This document shows, in pieces, positions 23,612 through 32,566 of a stretch of 56,491 bases of DNA. The translations under genes and the position numbers were made by a program. This DNA is from Kiritimatiellales bacterium (lineage in GTDB: Bacteria; Verrucomicrobiota; Kiritimatiellia; Kiritimatiellales; Pontiellaceae). Numbering within the stretch: the stretch's first letter is position 1; the number at the start of each line of letters is the position of its first letter. The DNA is taken from NCBI GenBank assembly GCA_021734345.1, contig JAIPJC010000007.1:1-56491 (forward strand). Direction: 5' to 3'. A model generated the notes under the pieces. The model saw nothing but the letters and a program-made list of their open reading frames with translations. It was not told the origin of the DNA and did not search any database.

Positions 23612-24865
23612 ATGCAATCCAATCCATCCAATCAACAGCGCGTGTGCCGCCATTGCGGAGCCCCCCTTGAGCATTCGCTTGTGGATTTGGGGATGTCCCC
23701 CCTGTGCGAGAGTTTCCTGTCCGAGGATCAACTCAACGACATGGAGCCGTTTTATCCGCTGCACGTAAAGGTCTGCCAACACTGTTTGCTGGTGCAATTG
23801 GATCAGAACATCAGCCCGGAACACATCTTCACCGAATACGCCTATTTCTCCTCGTACTCGGATTCGTGGTTGCGGCACGCCGCCGACTACACGGACCGGA
23901 TGGTCGACCAACTCGGCTTGGGTGCCGGTAGTTTCGTGGTTGAACTGGGCAGCAATGATGGATACCTCCTGCGGAACTTTGTTGCGAAAGGAATTCCATG
24001 CCTCGGGGTTGATCCTGCACAGAACATTGCGAAGGAGGCCGGCAAGGCGGGTATTCCCACGCTGGTGCGGTTCTTCGGGGAAGAGAGCGCGAAGCAGATG
24101 GTTGCGGATCGGCAGCAGGCGGACTTGATCATTGGCAACAACGTACTGGCCCAGGTTCCCGATCTGAATGATTTCGTCAAGGGCATCAAGCTTTTGTTGA
24201 AACCGGACGGCGTGGCGACGATCGAGTTCCCCCATCTGGTCTCGTTGATGGAGCAAAACCAGTACGACACGATCTACCATGAGCACTACTGCTATTTTTC
24301 ATACCTTTCCGCCGAGCGGATATTTTCAGGGCATGGGTTGAAGGTGTTCGATGCCGACGAACTTCCAACCCATGGCGGCTCCCTCCGGATCCATGCGTGC
24401 CACGCCGCCGATGTCTCTAGGCCGGTCTCGGAACGCGCCGTCCGGTTGCGGGCGCGGGAGATGGAGCAGGGCTATGCCAAGATGGAAACCTATTCGCAAT
24501 TCGGCCGAAAAGTGGAGGAGTCGAAGCGGGCGCTCCTGTCGTTCTTGATCCAGGCCAAGCGGGAGGGAAAAACCATTGCAGGATATGGCGCTCCGGGAAA
24601 GGGAAACACGCTGCTGAACTATTGCGGCATACGGAAGGATTTCATCGACTTCACGGTTGACCGGAATCCGCACAAGCATGGGAAGGTGCTGCCGGGAACC
24701 CATATTCCCATCTATCCGGTTGGCAAGATCGATGAAATGCATCCGGATTATTTGATGATCCTGGCTTGGAACATCAAAGAGGAAGTTATAGAGCAGATGG
24801 GGCGCATCCGGGAATGGGGTGGGAAGTTCGTTGTCCCCATTCCGACGGCGCACGTGATCGATTGA
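23612..24865 (+). CDS. Sugar C-methyltransferase, TylC3/NovU type
   Basis: This 417-residue protein matches the NDP-hexose C-methyltransferase family throughout. It has an N-terminal zinc module (CRHCG, CQHC), the SAM motif VVELGSNDGYLL and the family signature DTIYHEHYCYFS, which contains the catalytic His region. HGGSLRIHACH and a C-terminal domain (IAGYGAPGKGNTLLNYC, VDRNPHKHGKVLPG) follow. Such enzymes methylate carbon 3 of 4-keto-2,6-dideoxy or 4-keto-6-deoxy NDP-sugars. ATG 23612 lacks a strong ribosome-binding site. Downstream are the RfbF-like cytidylyltransferase and PIG-L genes, so a CDP-linked branched sugar is plausible. CDP-glucose 4,6-dehydratase is not in the window. Confidence 0.9.
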   Translation: MQSNPSNQQRVCRHCGAPLEHSLVDLGMSPLCESFLSEDQLNDMEPFYPLHVKVCQHCLLVQLDQNISPEHIFTEYAYFSSYSDSWLRHAADYTDRMVDQLGLGAGSFVVELGSNDGYLLRNFVAKGIPCLGVDPAQNIAKEAGKAGIPTLVRFFGEESAKQMVADRQQADLIIGNNVLAQVPDLNDFVKGIKLLLKPDGVATIEFPHLVSLMEQNQYDTIYHEHYCYFSYLSAERIFSGHGLKVFDADELPTHGGSLRIHACHAADVSRPVSERAVRLRAREMEQGYAKMETYSQFGRKVEESKRALLSFLIQAKREGKTIAGYGAPGKGNTLLNYCGIRKDFIDFTVDRNPHKHGKVLPGTHIPIYPVGKIDEMHPDYLMILAWNIKEEVIEQMGRIREWGGKFVVPIPTAHVID

Positions 24866-24899
24866 AGAAGACGGTAAACTGAACTGCGAGGATGGTATA

Positions 24900-25670
24900 A
24901 TGAAGGTTGTCTTGTTTTGCGGGGGACTGGGAACGCGGTTGCGCGACTATTCCGACCAGATTCCAAAACCGATGGTGCCGATCGGCTACCGGCCGGTGCT
25001 GTGGCACGTCATGAAGTACTACGCCCGCTTCGGCTACAACGACTTCGTCCTGTGCCTGGGCTACAAGGCCGATGTCATCAAGAACTATTTCCTCAACTAC
25101 GACGAAAGCCTGACCAACGACTTCGTTTTCGAAAACGGTGGCAAGGATATCCAGTTGCTGCACAGCGATATCGATGATTGGCGCATCACCTTTGTCGATA
25201 CCGGTTTGACGTCGAACATTGCCCAGCGGTTGCTGGCCGTGAAGCCCCACCTCGAAGGGGAAGAGGTTTTCCTGGCCAACTATAGCGACGGCCTCACCGA
25301 CTTCCCGCTGCCGGAACTTGTCGACGAGCATCGGAAGGCAGGCGCGATAGCGAGCTTCCTGTGCATCAAGCCCTACCACAGCTTTCACACGGTCAACGCC
25401 GATGCCACCGGGATCGTGAAGGCCATCCAAGATACCACCAGCGCCGACTTCTGGGTCAATGGTGGTTACTTTGTCCTCAACCGCGAAATCTTCGATTACA
25501 TCAAGGATGGCGACGAACTCGTGCGGGAGCCTTTCCAACGGCTGATCGCCGAGTCCAAGTTGCGCGCGCACAAGTACACCGGTTTCTGGGGTTGCATGGA
25601 TACCTTCAAGGAAAAGCAGATGCTGGACGATTTGTACGACACCGGCACGGCTCCTTGGATGTCCAAATAG
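24900..25670 (+). CDS. rfbF: Glucose-1-phosphate cytidylyltransferase (RfbF-like)
   Basis: The 256-residue nucleotidyltransferase starts with KVVLFCGGLGTRLRDYSDQIPKPM, the G-G-x-G-T-R-x-x-P-K-P site. It continues with FVLCLGYKADVIKNYF, VFLANYSDGLTD (metal-binding Asp), NGGYFVLN and the C-terminal YTGFWGCMDTFKEKQML. The last segment is diagnostic for RfbF. It makes CDP-glucose from CTP and glucose 1-phosphate, the entry step of CDP-deoxysugars. GAGGATGG lies five bases before the ATG. The length matches RfbF (about 257). It follows the C-methyltransferase by 34 bases and precedes the PIG-L gene by 26 bases, forming a small operon. Confidence 0.93.
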   Translation: MKVVLFCGGLGTRLRDYSDQIPKPMVPIGYRPVLWHVMKYYARFGYNDFVLCLGYKADVIKNYFLNYDESLTNDFVFENGGKDIQLLHSDIDDWRITFVDTGLTSNIAQRLLAVKPHLEGEEVFLANYSDGLTDFPLPELVDEHRKAGAIASFLCIKPYHSFHTVNADATGIVKAIQDTTSADFWVNGGYFVLNREIFDYIKDGDELVREPFQRLIAESKLRAHKYTGFWGCMDTFKEKQMLDDLYDTGTAPWMSK

Positions 25671-25696
25671 CCATCGTCTGAAACAAAGGAGTTCGC

Positions 25697-26356
25697 ATGT
25701 TGAATCTGATTCCCAAAACCGCCGACGGCCAACCGCTCCGGGTGCTTTGCCTTGGGGCCCATAGCGATGATATCGAAATCGGGTGCGGGGGGACGTTGCT
25801 GCAGCTGGCCGCCAGCGGCCGTCCACTGGATATCCAGTGGGTTGTTTTCAGCGGGAACCGGTCGCGGGCGGAAGAGGCCCGGAACAGCGCCGGGTTCTGG
25901 CTCAAGTCGATCGCGTCGAAATCCATCGAACTTCATGGCTACAGGGACGGGTTTTTCCCGAATGAGTGGGCGGCGATCAAGGATACCTTCGAGCAAACCA
26001 AGAAGGCCTTCGAGCCGGACGTCATCTTCACCCATTACCGCGACGACCTGCATCAGGACCACCGGATCATCAATCAGCTTACATGGAACACCTTCCGCAA
26101 CCACTTCATACTGGAATACGAAATACCGAAGTATGATGGGGATATGCGTTCGCCGGATTTCTACATTCCATTGACGGAGGAGGCTGCGAAGGCCAAGTCC
26201 GCGGCGCTGATGGAACATTTCGGCAGCCAGCGGGCAAAGCACTGGTTTTGCGAGGAGCTGTTCCTCGGCCTGATGCGGATCCGCGGCATGGAGTCCTGCT
26301 CCCCGTCGGGCTATGCGGAAGGGTTTTTCTCTCGAAAAGCCTGCATAGCGCTCTAG
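25697..26356 (+). CDS. PIG-L/LmbE family deacetylase
   Basis: The 219-residue protein has the family zinc motif GAHSDDIEIGCGG (H-x-D-D, residues ~20-33) and the second histidine motif HQDHR. These place a Zn-dependent N-deacetylase fold acting on N-acetylglucosamine-like or related substrates. AAAGGAG precedes ATG 25697. The linkage to rfbF and a sugar C-methyltransferase suggests it edits an acylamino sugar or a glycan intermediate. The exact substrate is not known for this subfamily. A 133-base gap without evident signals follows. Confidence 0.9.
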   Translation: MLNLIPKTADGQPLRVLCLGAHSDDIEIGCGGTLLQLAASGRPLDIQWVVFSGNRSRAEEARNSAGFWLKSIASKSIELHGYRDGFFPNEWAAIKDTFEQTKKAFEPDVIFTHYRDDLHQDHRIINQLTWNTFRNHFILEYEIPKYDGDMRSPDFYIPLTEEAAKAKSAALMEHFGSQRAKHWFCEELFLGLMRIRGMESCSPSGYAEGFFSRKACIAL

Positions 26357-26489
26357 CATGTACCTGCTTTCCCCAAAAGGAAGAGATGTGATTCGATAGA
26401 TAAGCCGAGCAATTTGGATAGGAGGGGGCGAAAAGTAGTTTACTGCTTCTTGCTTCCTTCTTCGTGCATATGGAGTAGAGGCCTCAAGG

Positions 26490-28475
26490 ATGAATTCCAT
26501 TGAATATAGACCTGAAATAGACGGGCTGCGGGCTTTTGCGGTCATCGTGGTCATCCTGTTCCATTGCGGGGTGGGGTGGATGCCCGGCGGATTTGTCGGG
26601 GTCGATGTCTTTTTCGTGATCTCCGGTTATCTGATCACGTCCATTATTCTCCACGGCATTGACCACGGGACATTCAAACTGACCGGCTTTTGGATGAAAA
26701 GAGTCAGGCGCATCGCTCCGGCGTTGCTCGCCACGCTCATCACGACCTCGGTCGCTGGCTTTTTCATATTGTACGGTCCCGACATGCATAATCTCGGCAG
26801 GCAAGGGCTTGCGGCGCTGCTGTCGTACGCCAATGTTTTCCTGTTGATCAGTTCGGGAAGCTACTGGGGAGCGGCGGCAGAGAATTCACCATTCCTCCAT
26901 ACATGGTCGTTGTCGCTGGAAGAGCAGTTCTATCTGGTGTTCCCGATTCTACTGTTTCTGTTGGCTCGATTTTTCAGGAAGGGCGTGGCGGCGATCTTGG
27001 CGTGCCTGGTCGTGGCCAGTTTCGCCATGTTTGCCTACGGAACGAAACACCACCCGTCCGCCACCTTCTACCTTCTGCCGACCCGGGCGTGGGAGCTGGG
27101 TAGTGGTTGCCTGCTCGCGGCTGCAACCTGCGGGAGTCGATGGACCGCAGCCACGTTCCGGAAATCAAGGATCGCGGCACTCTTGTCGTTCTTCGGTTTG
27201 GCGCTGGTGGCGTTGGCTTGCCTTCTTTTCACCAAGAAGGAAGGGCTTTCCCCGTATCTGCTCGTGCCGGTGCTAGGCTCCGTTTTGGTTATCGCATTTT
27301 CGAACAACGCCACGGGCTTTGCCGGGAAGGCCCTGACCATTCCTCCCGTGGTCTACACCGGTAAAATATCGTATTCCCTGTATCTCTGGCACTGGCCCGT
27401 CATCTTCATGTCGAATTGCATATATTCGAATGGGATGCCGCTACTAAAACCGCTCTATTCGTTGCCGTTGATCGCGGTGCTTTCAATCGCCTCCTACCAT
27501 GGCATCGAACAACCTTTCCGGCGGAGGGGCTCCAGGCTTTACCCCGTCATTTTCATGTTCGTGGTCTCCATGGCGCTCTCGGTTTTCCTGTCGACTTCGG
27601 ACCGCACCGAAGACATTTCGGCATTCAGTGAAACGACGTGGTATGGGGAGCTTTATGACTTGGCCCCCGATTCCGCATGGCCTGATGAAGTGGTGAAAAA
27701 GATGGAGGGAATCGACATTCCTTTCCGCGATCCCTCCTATGATAACGCCTACGCCGAAAGCGGGATCGTGCGGACCTTCGATCAACAGACGCCTGAAGTC
27801 GTCGTGCTGGGGGATTCCCATGCGTGCAGCCTGGGGCGCACCATTGATGATATCGTTGGTGAATTGCAGGTTTCCACCTGCTTCTACATGGCCAATGGCG
27901 GACCTATATTCTTCGATATCCCCGTGCGGGAAACATATGGCAAAGGGTTCTTCAATACCAACCAGCGGTATGTGTACGAGACCGCGCGGTTCCGCGCCTT
28001 GACCAAATGGACGCCGAAGGTGGTCATCATCGCGGCGCAGTGGTCGACCTTTGAAAATACCGCCAACATGCAGGATTTAATCCACTTCCTTGGGAGCATC
28101 GGTTCGCGGGTCCTGCTAGTGGAACAAGCACCGGAATTGTTTTTTGGCGACAGGAACGCTCCGCGATACCTCTCCTACATGAAGATGCTTCCGCAGGCCA
28201 ACGCTAGACGGTATGTACGGTCGGCCAGCGGAACGGGCTACGAAAATGGCCGGCACCTGTTGCGGGAACTCGCGGCAAAGTTTTCATACTGCCAGGTTGT
28301 TCCCGTCGCGGATATTTTCCTGAAGGGGAACGACGTCTGGGTACTGGATGGTACGGACGTGCTGTACATCGACGAAGACCACCTGAGCCAGCAAGGTGCC
28401 TTGAAGGTGAAAAGCAGGATAAAGCAATACTTGGAAGCAGCGTTGAATCCGGATGCTCCCGCACCGACGCCATAA
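26490..28475 (+). CDS. OafA/YrhL-type O-acyltransferase with SGNH domain
   Basis: The 661-residue protein is an acyltransferase-3 membrane domain of about ten helices fused to an SGNH hydrolase-like domain. The N-terminus YRPEIDGLRAFAVIVVILFH carries the conserved R-x-x-x-x-D-x-x-R-x-x-A and membrane His. SLSLEEQFYLVFP and YSLYLWHWPVIF are also family hallmarks. The C-terminal part has VVVLGDSHACSLG (GDSH catalytic serine block) and YIDEDHLSQQGA (D-x-x-H). It transfers acyl groups across the membrane to sugars of LPS O-antigen or exopolysaccharide. AGAGG lies seven bases before the ATG. It closes the glycan locus and converges with the minus-strand helicase gene 21 bases on. Confidence 0.92.
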   Translation: MNSIEYRPEIDGLRAFAVIVVILFHCGVGWMPGGFVGVDVFFVISGYLITSIILHGIDHGTFKLTGFWMKRVRRIAPALLATLITTSVAGFFILYGPDMHNLGRQGLAALLSYANVFLLISSGSYWGAAAENSPFLHTWSLSLEEQFYLVFPILLFLLARFFRKGVAAILACLVVASFAMFAYGTKHHPSATFYLLPTRAWELGSGCLLAAATCGSRWTAATFRKSRIAALLSFFGLALVALACLLFTKKEGLSPYLLVPVLGSVLVIAFSNNATGFAGKALTIPPVVYTGKISYSLYLWHWPVIFMSNCIYSNGMPLLKPLYSLPLIAVLSIASYHGIEQPFRRRGSRLYPVIFMFVVSMALSVFLSTSDRTEDISAFSETTWYGELYDLAPDSAWPDEVVKKMEGIDIPFRDPSYDNAYAESGIVRTFDQQTPEVVVLGDSHACSLGRTIDDIVGELQVSTCFYMANGGPIFFDIPVRETYGKGFFNTNQRYVYETARFRALTKWTPKVVIIAAQWSTFENTANMQDLIHFLGSIGSRVLLVEQAPELFFGDRNAPRYLSYMKMLPQANARRYVRSASGTGYENGRHLLRELAAKFSYCQVVPVADIFLKGNDVWVLDGTDVLYIDEDHLSQQGALKVKSRIKQYLEAALNPDAPAPTP

Positions 28476-28496
28476 ATCCCCCCGGCTTCCGTACTC

Positions 28497-30515
28497 CTAC
28501 CCCTCCGAGGTGCCAATTCCTGGAACCTCCACGTCCTCCACCGGACACTCATCGATCGATTCAAGGAACAACCGTCCGTACCACTGGTTGCGGATGCGGC
28601 TGTCGAGTATCGTGACGGTGCCATGGTCGTTCGTGCTGCGGATCAAACGGCCGACGCCCTGCCGGAATTTCAATACCGCTTCGGGTAGCGAATAATCCTT
28701 GAATGGATTTCCGCCGCGCGCCTCGATCGCTTCGAACCGCGCCTGGATCAGCGGATGGTCGGGTACGGCAAAGGGCAGGCGGGTAATGATCACGTTGCTC
28801 AACGCTTCGCCTTGCACGTCGACGCCCATCCAGAACCGATCCAGTCCGAACAACACCGCCGCGTCGTGGTTGCGGAACTTTTCGAGCATCAATTGCGGCG
28901 GCATGCCTGCGCCTTGCACTAGGAATTCGAAGCCATCGAGTTCGAATCCGAACCGCAGTTCGTCGGCCACCTTCTTCATGAAGCGCGCATTCGTAAAGAG
29001 CACGAAGGCCCGTCCGCGGCTCTCGCCTACAAAATGCCGGATGGCCGTTGTGGCAGCCTCCTCGAAGTTGGGTGCGGCGGGCGGCGGCATGTTGGTTGGA
29101 AGCTGGATCTTCATCTGCCGCGAATAGTCGAACGGCGAACCAACCTGCAACTCGGCACACTCCTCCGCCCCGATGCGGTGGCGGAAATATTCCAGATTGT
29201 TGCCAACCGCCAGCGTGGCACTGGTCATCACCACGCACGGGATCTCCTCGAACAGCATTTCGCGCAGGATCGGACCGACGTCGACCGGCGCGGAATAGAG
29301 CACCGCCTGCTTGTTGCGGCCTTGGAGTTCGACCCAATAAACCTGGCCCTCAAGCGATTGTTTCAGGAAAGCCTCGACCGTGTCGCGCAGCTCCAGACCG
29401 CGGTTTCGCGACGACTTGATCTCCGCTTGGATATCCTCGTTGTCGGTTGTTTGCACCAGCGTCTGGAGATGGTGGCATAGGTTGGTTATCTTGAGCGGCA
29501 GGTCGGTGTCGATGGGCGGCGGTTCGGCGACGCACTGCTGGGTCTTTTGCGCACCGAGCTTGAAGTGCTTGCGGACGTTCTCGAAGAAGAGTTCCGCCGC
29601 CTCCGAGGTTTGGGTGGCGAGCAGGGCACCCTTGCCATCCTTCAGCACGGCGCAGAGTCCCTTGTTCTTGTCGGCGATATAGATGCGCCGCAGCCAGTAT
29701 TCGAGCATGTAGAGCGACAGCCGGATGCCGAGGTGCGACGACGCGACCTGCTCCATCTGGTGCGCCTCGTCGAATACGACGTAGCCGTAGGGCGGCAGCA
29801 TGGCCGCGCCTTCGGCGCGCAGCGCGAGCTCGGCAAAGAAGAGCGAATGATTCACCACCAGCACCTGTGCATCCATCATCGCCTGCCGCGCGTTCATGAA
29901 GTAGCACTCCTTGTAGAAGGGGCACCGCTTGCCGGTGCAGTTGCCGTGTTCGGCGCAGATCGCACCCCAAACCTGATGGTCGGGCTGCTCTGCCAATTCC
30001 TGAAGGCTGCCGTCGCCCAGTTGCCGATTGCTGGCCAAGGCGTAAATGGCGTCCAGCTGCGATTCCTTGGAGGAGTCGAACAAATCGCTGCCGGATCTCC
30101 GCGCCCGTTGCAGGCGCAGCAGGCAGAGATAGTTCGAGCGGCCTTTCACCATCACCGCCTTGAACTCGCGTCCGAGGACTTGCCGCACAAACGGGATGTC
30201 CTTGTGCATCAGCTGCTCCTGTAGCGTGATGGTGTAGGTGGCGATCACGCAGCGGGTTTCATGTTCCAATGCGGAGAGGATCTGCGGTACGAGATAGGCA
30301 AAGCTCTTGCCGACTCCCGTGCCCGCCTCCACCGCGAGGTGGTGGCCGAAGCCTGCGGCGTCGGCAATGGCGCGCGCCATCTTCTGTTGCTGGGGGCGTA
30401 GCTCGTAGTTGATCCCGCCTGCGGTGCAGTGTTGTTCGAGCAAGCCGCCCGGCTCGAAAAACTGGTCGGTTGTTTTTGCCGCTTCAGGCGTTGGGACTGG
30501 GTCGAGCGAAATCAT
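28497..30515 (-). CDS. dinG: DinG/XPD-type ATP-dependent DNA helicase
   Basis: The 672-residue superfamily 2 helicase has [14 protein letters not shown] (Q-like motif), Walker [14 protein letters not shown] and [10 protein letters not shown] (motif Ia). Four cysteines that suit a 4Fe-4S cluster follow (KGRSNYLC, then [18 protein letters not shown]), with VVNHSLFF, Walker B VFDEAHQ, and motifs V/VI near the C-terminus ([24 protein letters not shown]). The order and length match DinG/XPD-like 5'-3' helicases that unwind forks, D-loops and R-loops. No N-terminal exonuclease domain is present. The only plus-strand signal at its start is a perfect inverted repeat abutting the start codon. No Shine-Dalgarno sequence is seen. 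Confidence 0.9.
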   Translation of the reverse strand: MISLDPVPTPEAAKTTDQFFEPGGLLEQHCTAGGINYELRPQQQKMARAIADAAGFGHHLAVEAGTGVGKSFAYLVPQILSALEHETRCVIATYTITLQEQLMHKDIPFVRQVLGREFKAVMVKGRSNYLCLLRLQRARRSGSDLFDSSKESQLDAIYALASNRQLGDGSLQELAEQPDHQVWGAICAEHGNCTGKRCPFYKECYFMNARQAMMDAQVLVVNHSLFFAELALRAEGAAMLPPYGYVVFDEAHQMEQVASSHLGIRLSLYMLEYWLRRIYIADKNKGLCAVLKDGKGALLATQTSEAAELFFENVRKHFKLGAQKTQQCVAEPPPIDTDLPLKITNLCHHLQTLVQTTDNEDIQAEIKSSRNRGLELRDTVEAFLKQSLEGQVYWVELQGRNKQAVLYSAPVDVGPILREMLFEEIPCVVMTSATLAVGNNLEYFRHRIGAEECAELQVGSPFDYSRQMKIQLPTNMPPPAAPNFEEAATTAIRHFVGESRGRAFVLFTNARFMKKVADELRFGFELDGFEFLVQGAGMPPQLMLEKFRNHDAAVLFGLDRFWMGVDVQGEALSNVIITRLPFAVPDHPLIQARFEAIEARGGNPFKDYSLPEAVLKFRQGVGRLIRSTNDHGTVTILDSRIRNQWYGRLFLESIDECPVEDVEVPGIGTSEG

Positions 30516-30548
30516 CCGGGGACACTAGTCGAAAGCGAAGGTCCCCGG
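30516..30548. promoter_or_regulatory. Inverted repeat abutting the dinG start codon
   Basis: CCGGGGAC (30516-30523) and GTCCCCGG (30541-30548) form a perfect 8-base inverted repeat with a 17-base spacer. The first arm touches the dinG ATG (30513-30515, minus strand). It could be an operator in the divergent dinG/subtilase region or a hairpin that sequesters dinG initiation. Other palindromes in the same gap are CCCGT/ACGGG (30552-30576) and GGAGGATCCTCC (30582-30593). Confidence 0.4.
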
Positions 30549-30688
30549 AAGCCCGTATAAAAACTATCTCCACGGGATGGCGGAGGATCCTCCATATAAG
30601 CGGCTCCTGCATCTTTTCCCGGTTTTTTTTGTTCACGGCGGGCTTTCAACTGTCCACTATGGCAACCGCACATCGAAAGAAGGCGAAC

Positions 30689-32011
30689 GTGAAACGTAAA
30701 TGGTACTTTTCCACAAAATGGCTGGCACTGGTCGGCGCAATGCTTTTCCCGCTCGTGGCGACATCCGCCACCCTGCGGCTCGAAGGCGACCGGGCGTGGC
30801 TCGCGGCCGAGTCCGTGCCGCTGTCGCGCGTGCTGGAACTGTTTGAGCAGCGTGGCGTCGAGGTGATGGTCTACCCGGCTCTCCAGTCGAAACGGATTTC
30901 CGGGAATTGGGAAAACACCAAGGTCGACCGGCTGATCCAGCAGATTGCAAGTCCGCACAGCTACCTGCTCGAATGGAAGAACATGCCCAGTCCGCTCGGC
31001 GAGCTCTACCAGATCGCTTCCATCCGCATCTTTTCCGACGGCAATCCATCCGCAGCCCAACCGCTCTCGGCTAATCGCAAGGTGCTTGATGTCGTCGAAG
31101 GAACGAACGGGGTCTCCTATATCCGCGGCGAAATCATGGTGGGTTTTGGCAAGGGTTCCTCCATCGACGACCTGAACGCCTTGCTGAGGGAATTGGGAGG
31201 CACGATAGTCGAAGTCATCAATCCGCCTGGAATCTACCGCATCAAGCTCAACGACGACATGTCGGTGGAAGATGCGATGGCGTTGGCATTGGCGCACGAT
31301 GGAGTCGAGGCGGCGGAACCCAACCTCGCGTTCCCAAGGGTTGAAAGCCAGCCCGTTGATTTCAGCGGATCGAACGAGGGGATCAACCTGCATCTCCAAC
31401 CCGGAGAAACCGCCGTGGCCGTGTTCGATTCCGGCCTCGACCCGCAATACGCCGACCTGCCCTTCATCCGCGGCACCTACAACGCCTTGGATCCGTTCGA
31501 AGCCATGAGCGATCCGCTCGGCCACGGAACGCTCACAGCCATGGTCGCCGCCGGCGCGATCACGCCGCTCGGCGCGGACGCGGCGGAAACTGGAGTGCCC
31601 GTGCTGGCCGTGAGAACCTTCGATGAAAACGGATACACCAGCAGCGATGTGCTCATGCGCGCGCTAACCTATGCCGCCAACTCCGGCGTCAAGATCATTA
31701 ACATGAGCTGGGGGTCCGAAGTCGACAGCCGCTTCATGGAATCCGCGATGAACTATGCCGCGCAGAACGGCATCACCCTCTATGCCTCCGCCGGCAACCT
31801 GCCGACCGGGATCCCGATCTATCCGGCGGGCTACGATTCGGTCATTGCGGTAGGGGGGCTGGATCCGAGCGGAAAGCAGTGGGACCAGTCCAATTTTGGC
31901 GCTTTCGTCAAGCTGTACGAGCCGGCCTTTGCCGTGTTCAATGGGAAGATGTACCGCGGAACCTCGATCTCCAGTCCGTACGCGGTCTTCAAGGCCGCCC
32001 AGCAAAAGTAG
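30689..32011 (+). CDS. Subtilisin-like serine protease (S8), C-terminally short
   Basis: The 440-residue secreted protein starts at GTG 30689, where AGAAGG lies upstream; ATG 30659 has no such site. A signal sequence (WLALVGAMLFPLVATSA) is followed by a short module resembling the STN domain (RVLELFEQRGVEVMVYPALQ) and a propeptide-like segment (GGTIVEVINPPGIYRIKL). The catalytic core has Asp in VAVFDSGLDP, His in GHGTLTAMVAAG and Ser in GTSISSPYA. The protein ends eight residues after this Ser block (VFKAAQQK), whereas S8 enzymes normally continue with a full helix and strand. It therefore looks truncated and may not fold fully. The next coding fragment continues in the same frame after the stop. 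Confidence 0.82.
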   Translation: MKRKWYFSTKWLALVGAMLFPLVATSATLRLEGDRAWLAAESVPLSRVLELFEQRGVEVMVYPALQSKRISGNWENTKVDRLIQQIASPHSYLLEWKNMPSPLGELYQIASIRIFSDGNPSAAQPLSANRKVLDVVEGTNGVSYIRGEIMVGFGKGSSIDDLNALLRELGGTIVEVINPPGIYRIKLNDDMSVEDAMALALAHDGVEAAEPNLAFPRVESQPVDFSGSNEGINLHLQPGETAVAVFDSGLDPQYADLPFIRGTYNALDPFEAMSDPLGHGTLTAMVAAGAITPLGADAAETGVPVLAVRTFDENGYTSSDVLMRALTYAANSGVKIINMSWGSEVDSRFMESAMNYAAQNGITLYASAGNLPTGIPIYPAGYDSVIAVGGLDPSGKQWDQSNFGAFVKLYEPAFAVFNGKMYRGTSISSPYAVFKAAQQK

Positions 32012-32047
32012 GAAGAGAAACACTGCCCGGGGAGTGGCTCCGGAAAT

Positions 32048-32566
32048 GTGCTACTGCCTCTTGCGGAACTGCGCAGGGGTTTGCCCATGGTATTTCCGGA
32101 AACCGCCCGTTCCGCCTACGTGGATTTCGTCCGCAAGGGTGGCGGCCACGTAGTCGTCCATGCGGGTCCATCGTCCTTCCCGGATTGGGAGGACTATCAA
32201 CGGATCTGCCTCGCGACATGGCATAATGGAACAACCAGCCACGGCCCGCGCCATGAGTTCGCGGTTCGCATCGACGATCCCGCGCATCCGGCCATGGACG
32301 GCATGGACGGCTTCAGGATTGCCGACGAGTTGTGGAACCACCCGGGAGTCTCCCCCGGCGCGAAGGTACTCGCATCCTCGTTCTCATCGAAGGATCAAAA
32401 AGGTACCGGTGCGTGGGAGCCGTGTGTTCTGGCCGGGCAATTCGGGGAAGGGCGTTGCTTCACCATCCTGCTTGGCCATGTGGCCGGGAAAGAAGAATCG
32501 ATGAACACCCCGTATTTCACCAACCTCTTCGTTCGCGGCGTCGAATGGGCGGCAAAGGTACGTTGA
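32048..32566 (+). pseudogene. ThuA-like domain remnant lacking its N-terminus
   Basis: The ~170 codons match the C-terminal two-thirds of ThuA-like (trehalose-utilisation, class I glutamine-amidotransferase-like fold) proteins. Visible motifs are FVRKGGGHVVVHAG, SSFPDWEDY, HEFAVRIDDPAHP, DELWN and GEGRCFTILLGHV. Full members are about 220-260 residues with an N-terminal Rossmann strand and a D-x-V motif that are absent here. The space upstream is occupied by the end of the subtilase gene in the same frame (stop TAG at 32009-32011, then open to this fragment). No ribosome-binding site precedes GTG 32048 or ATG 32087. I read it as a remnant left by a deletion that also removed the subtilase 3' end. 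Confidence 0.65.

Noticed and set aside
24896..24901. Perfect TATAAT at the rfbF start
   Set aside because: It overlaps the ATG itself, so it cannot be the promoter of this gene; GAGGATGG just before it is a good ribosome-binding site.
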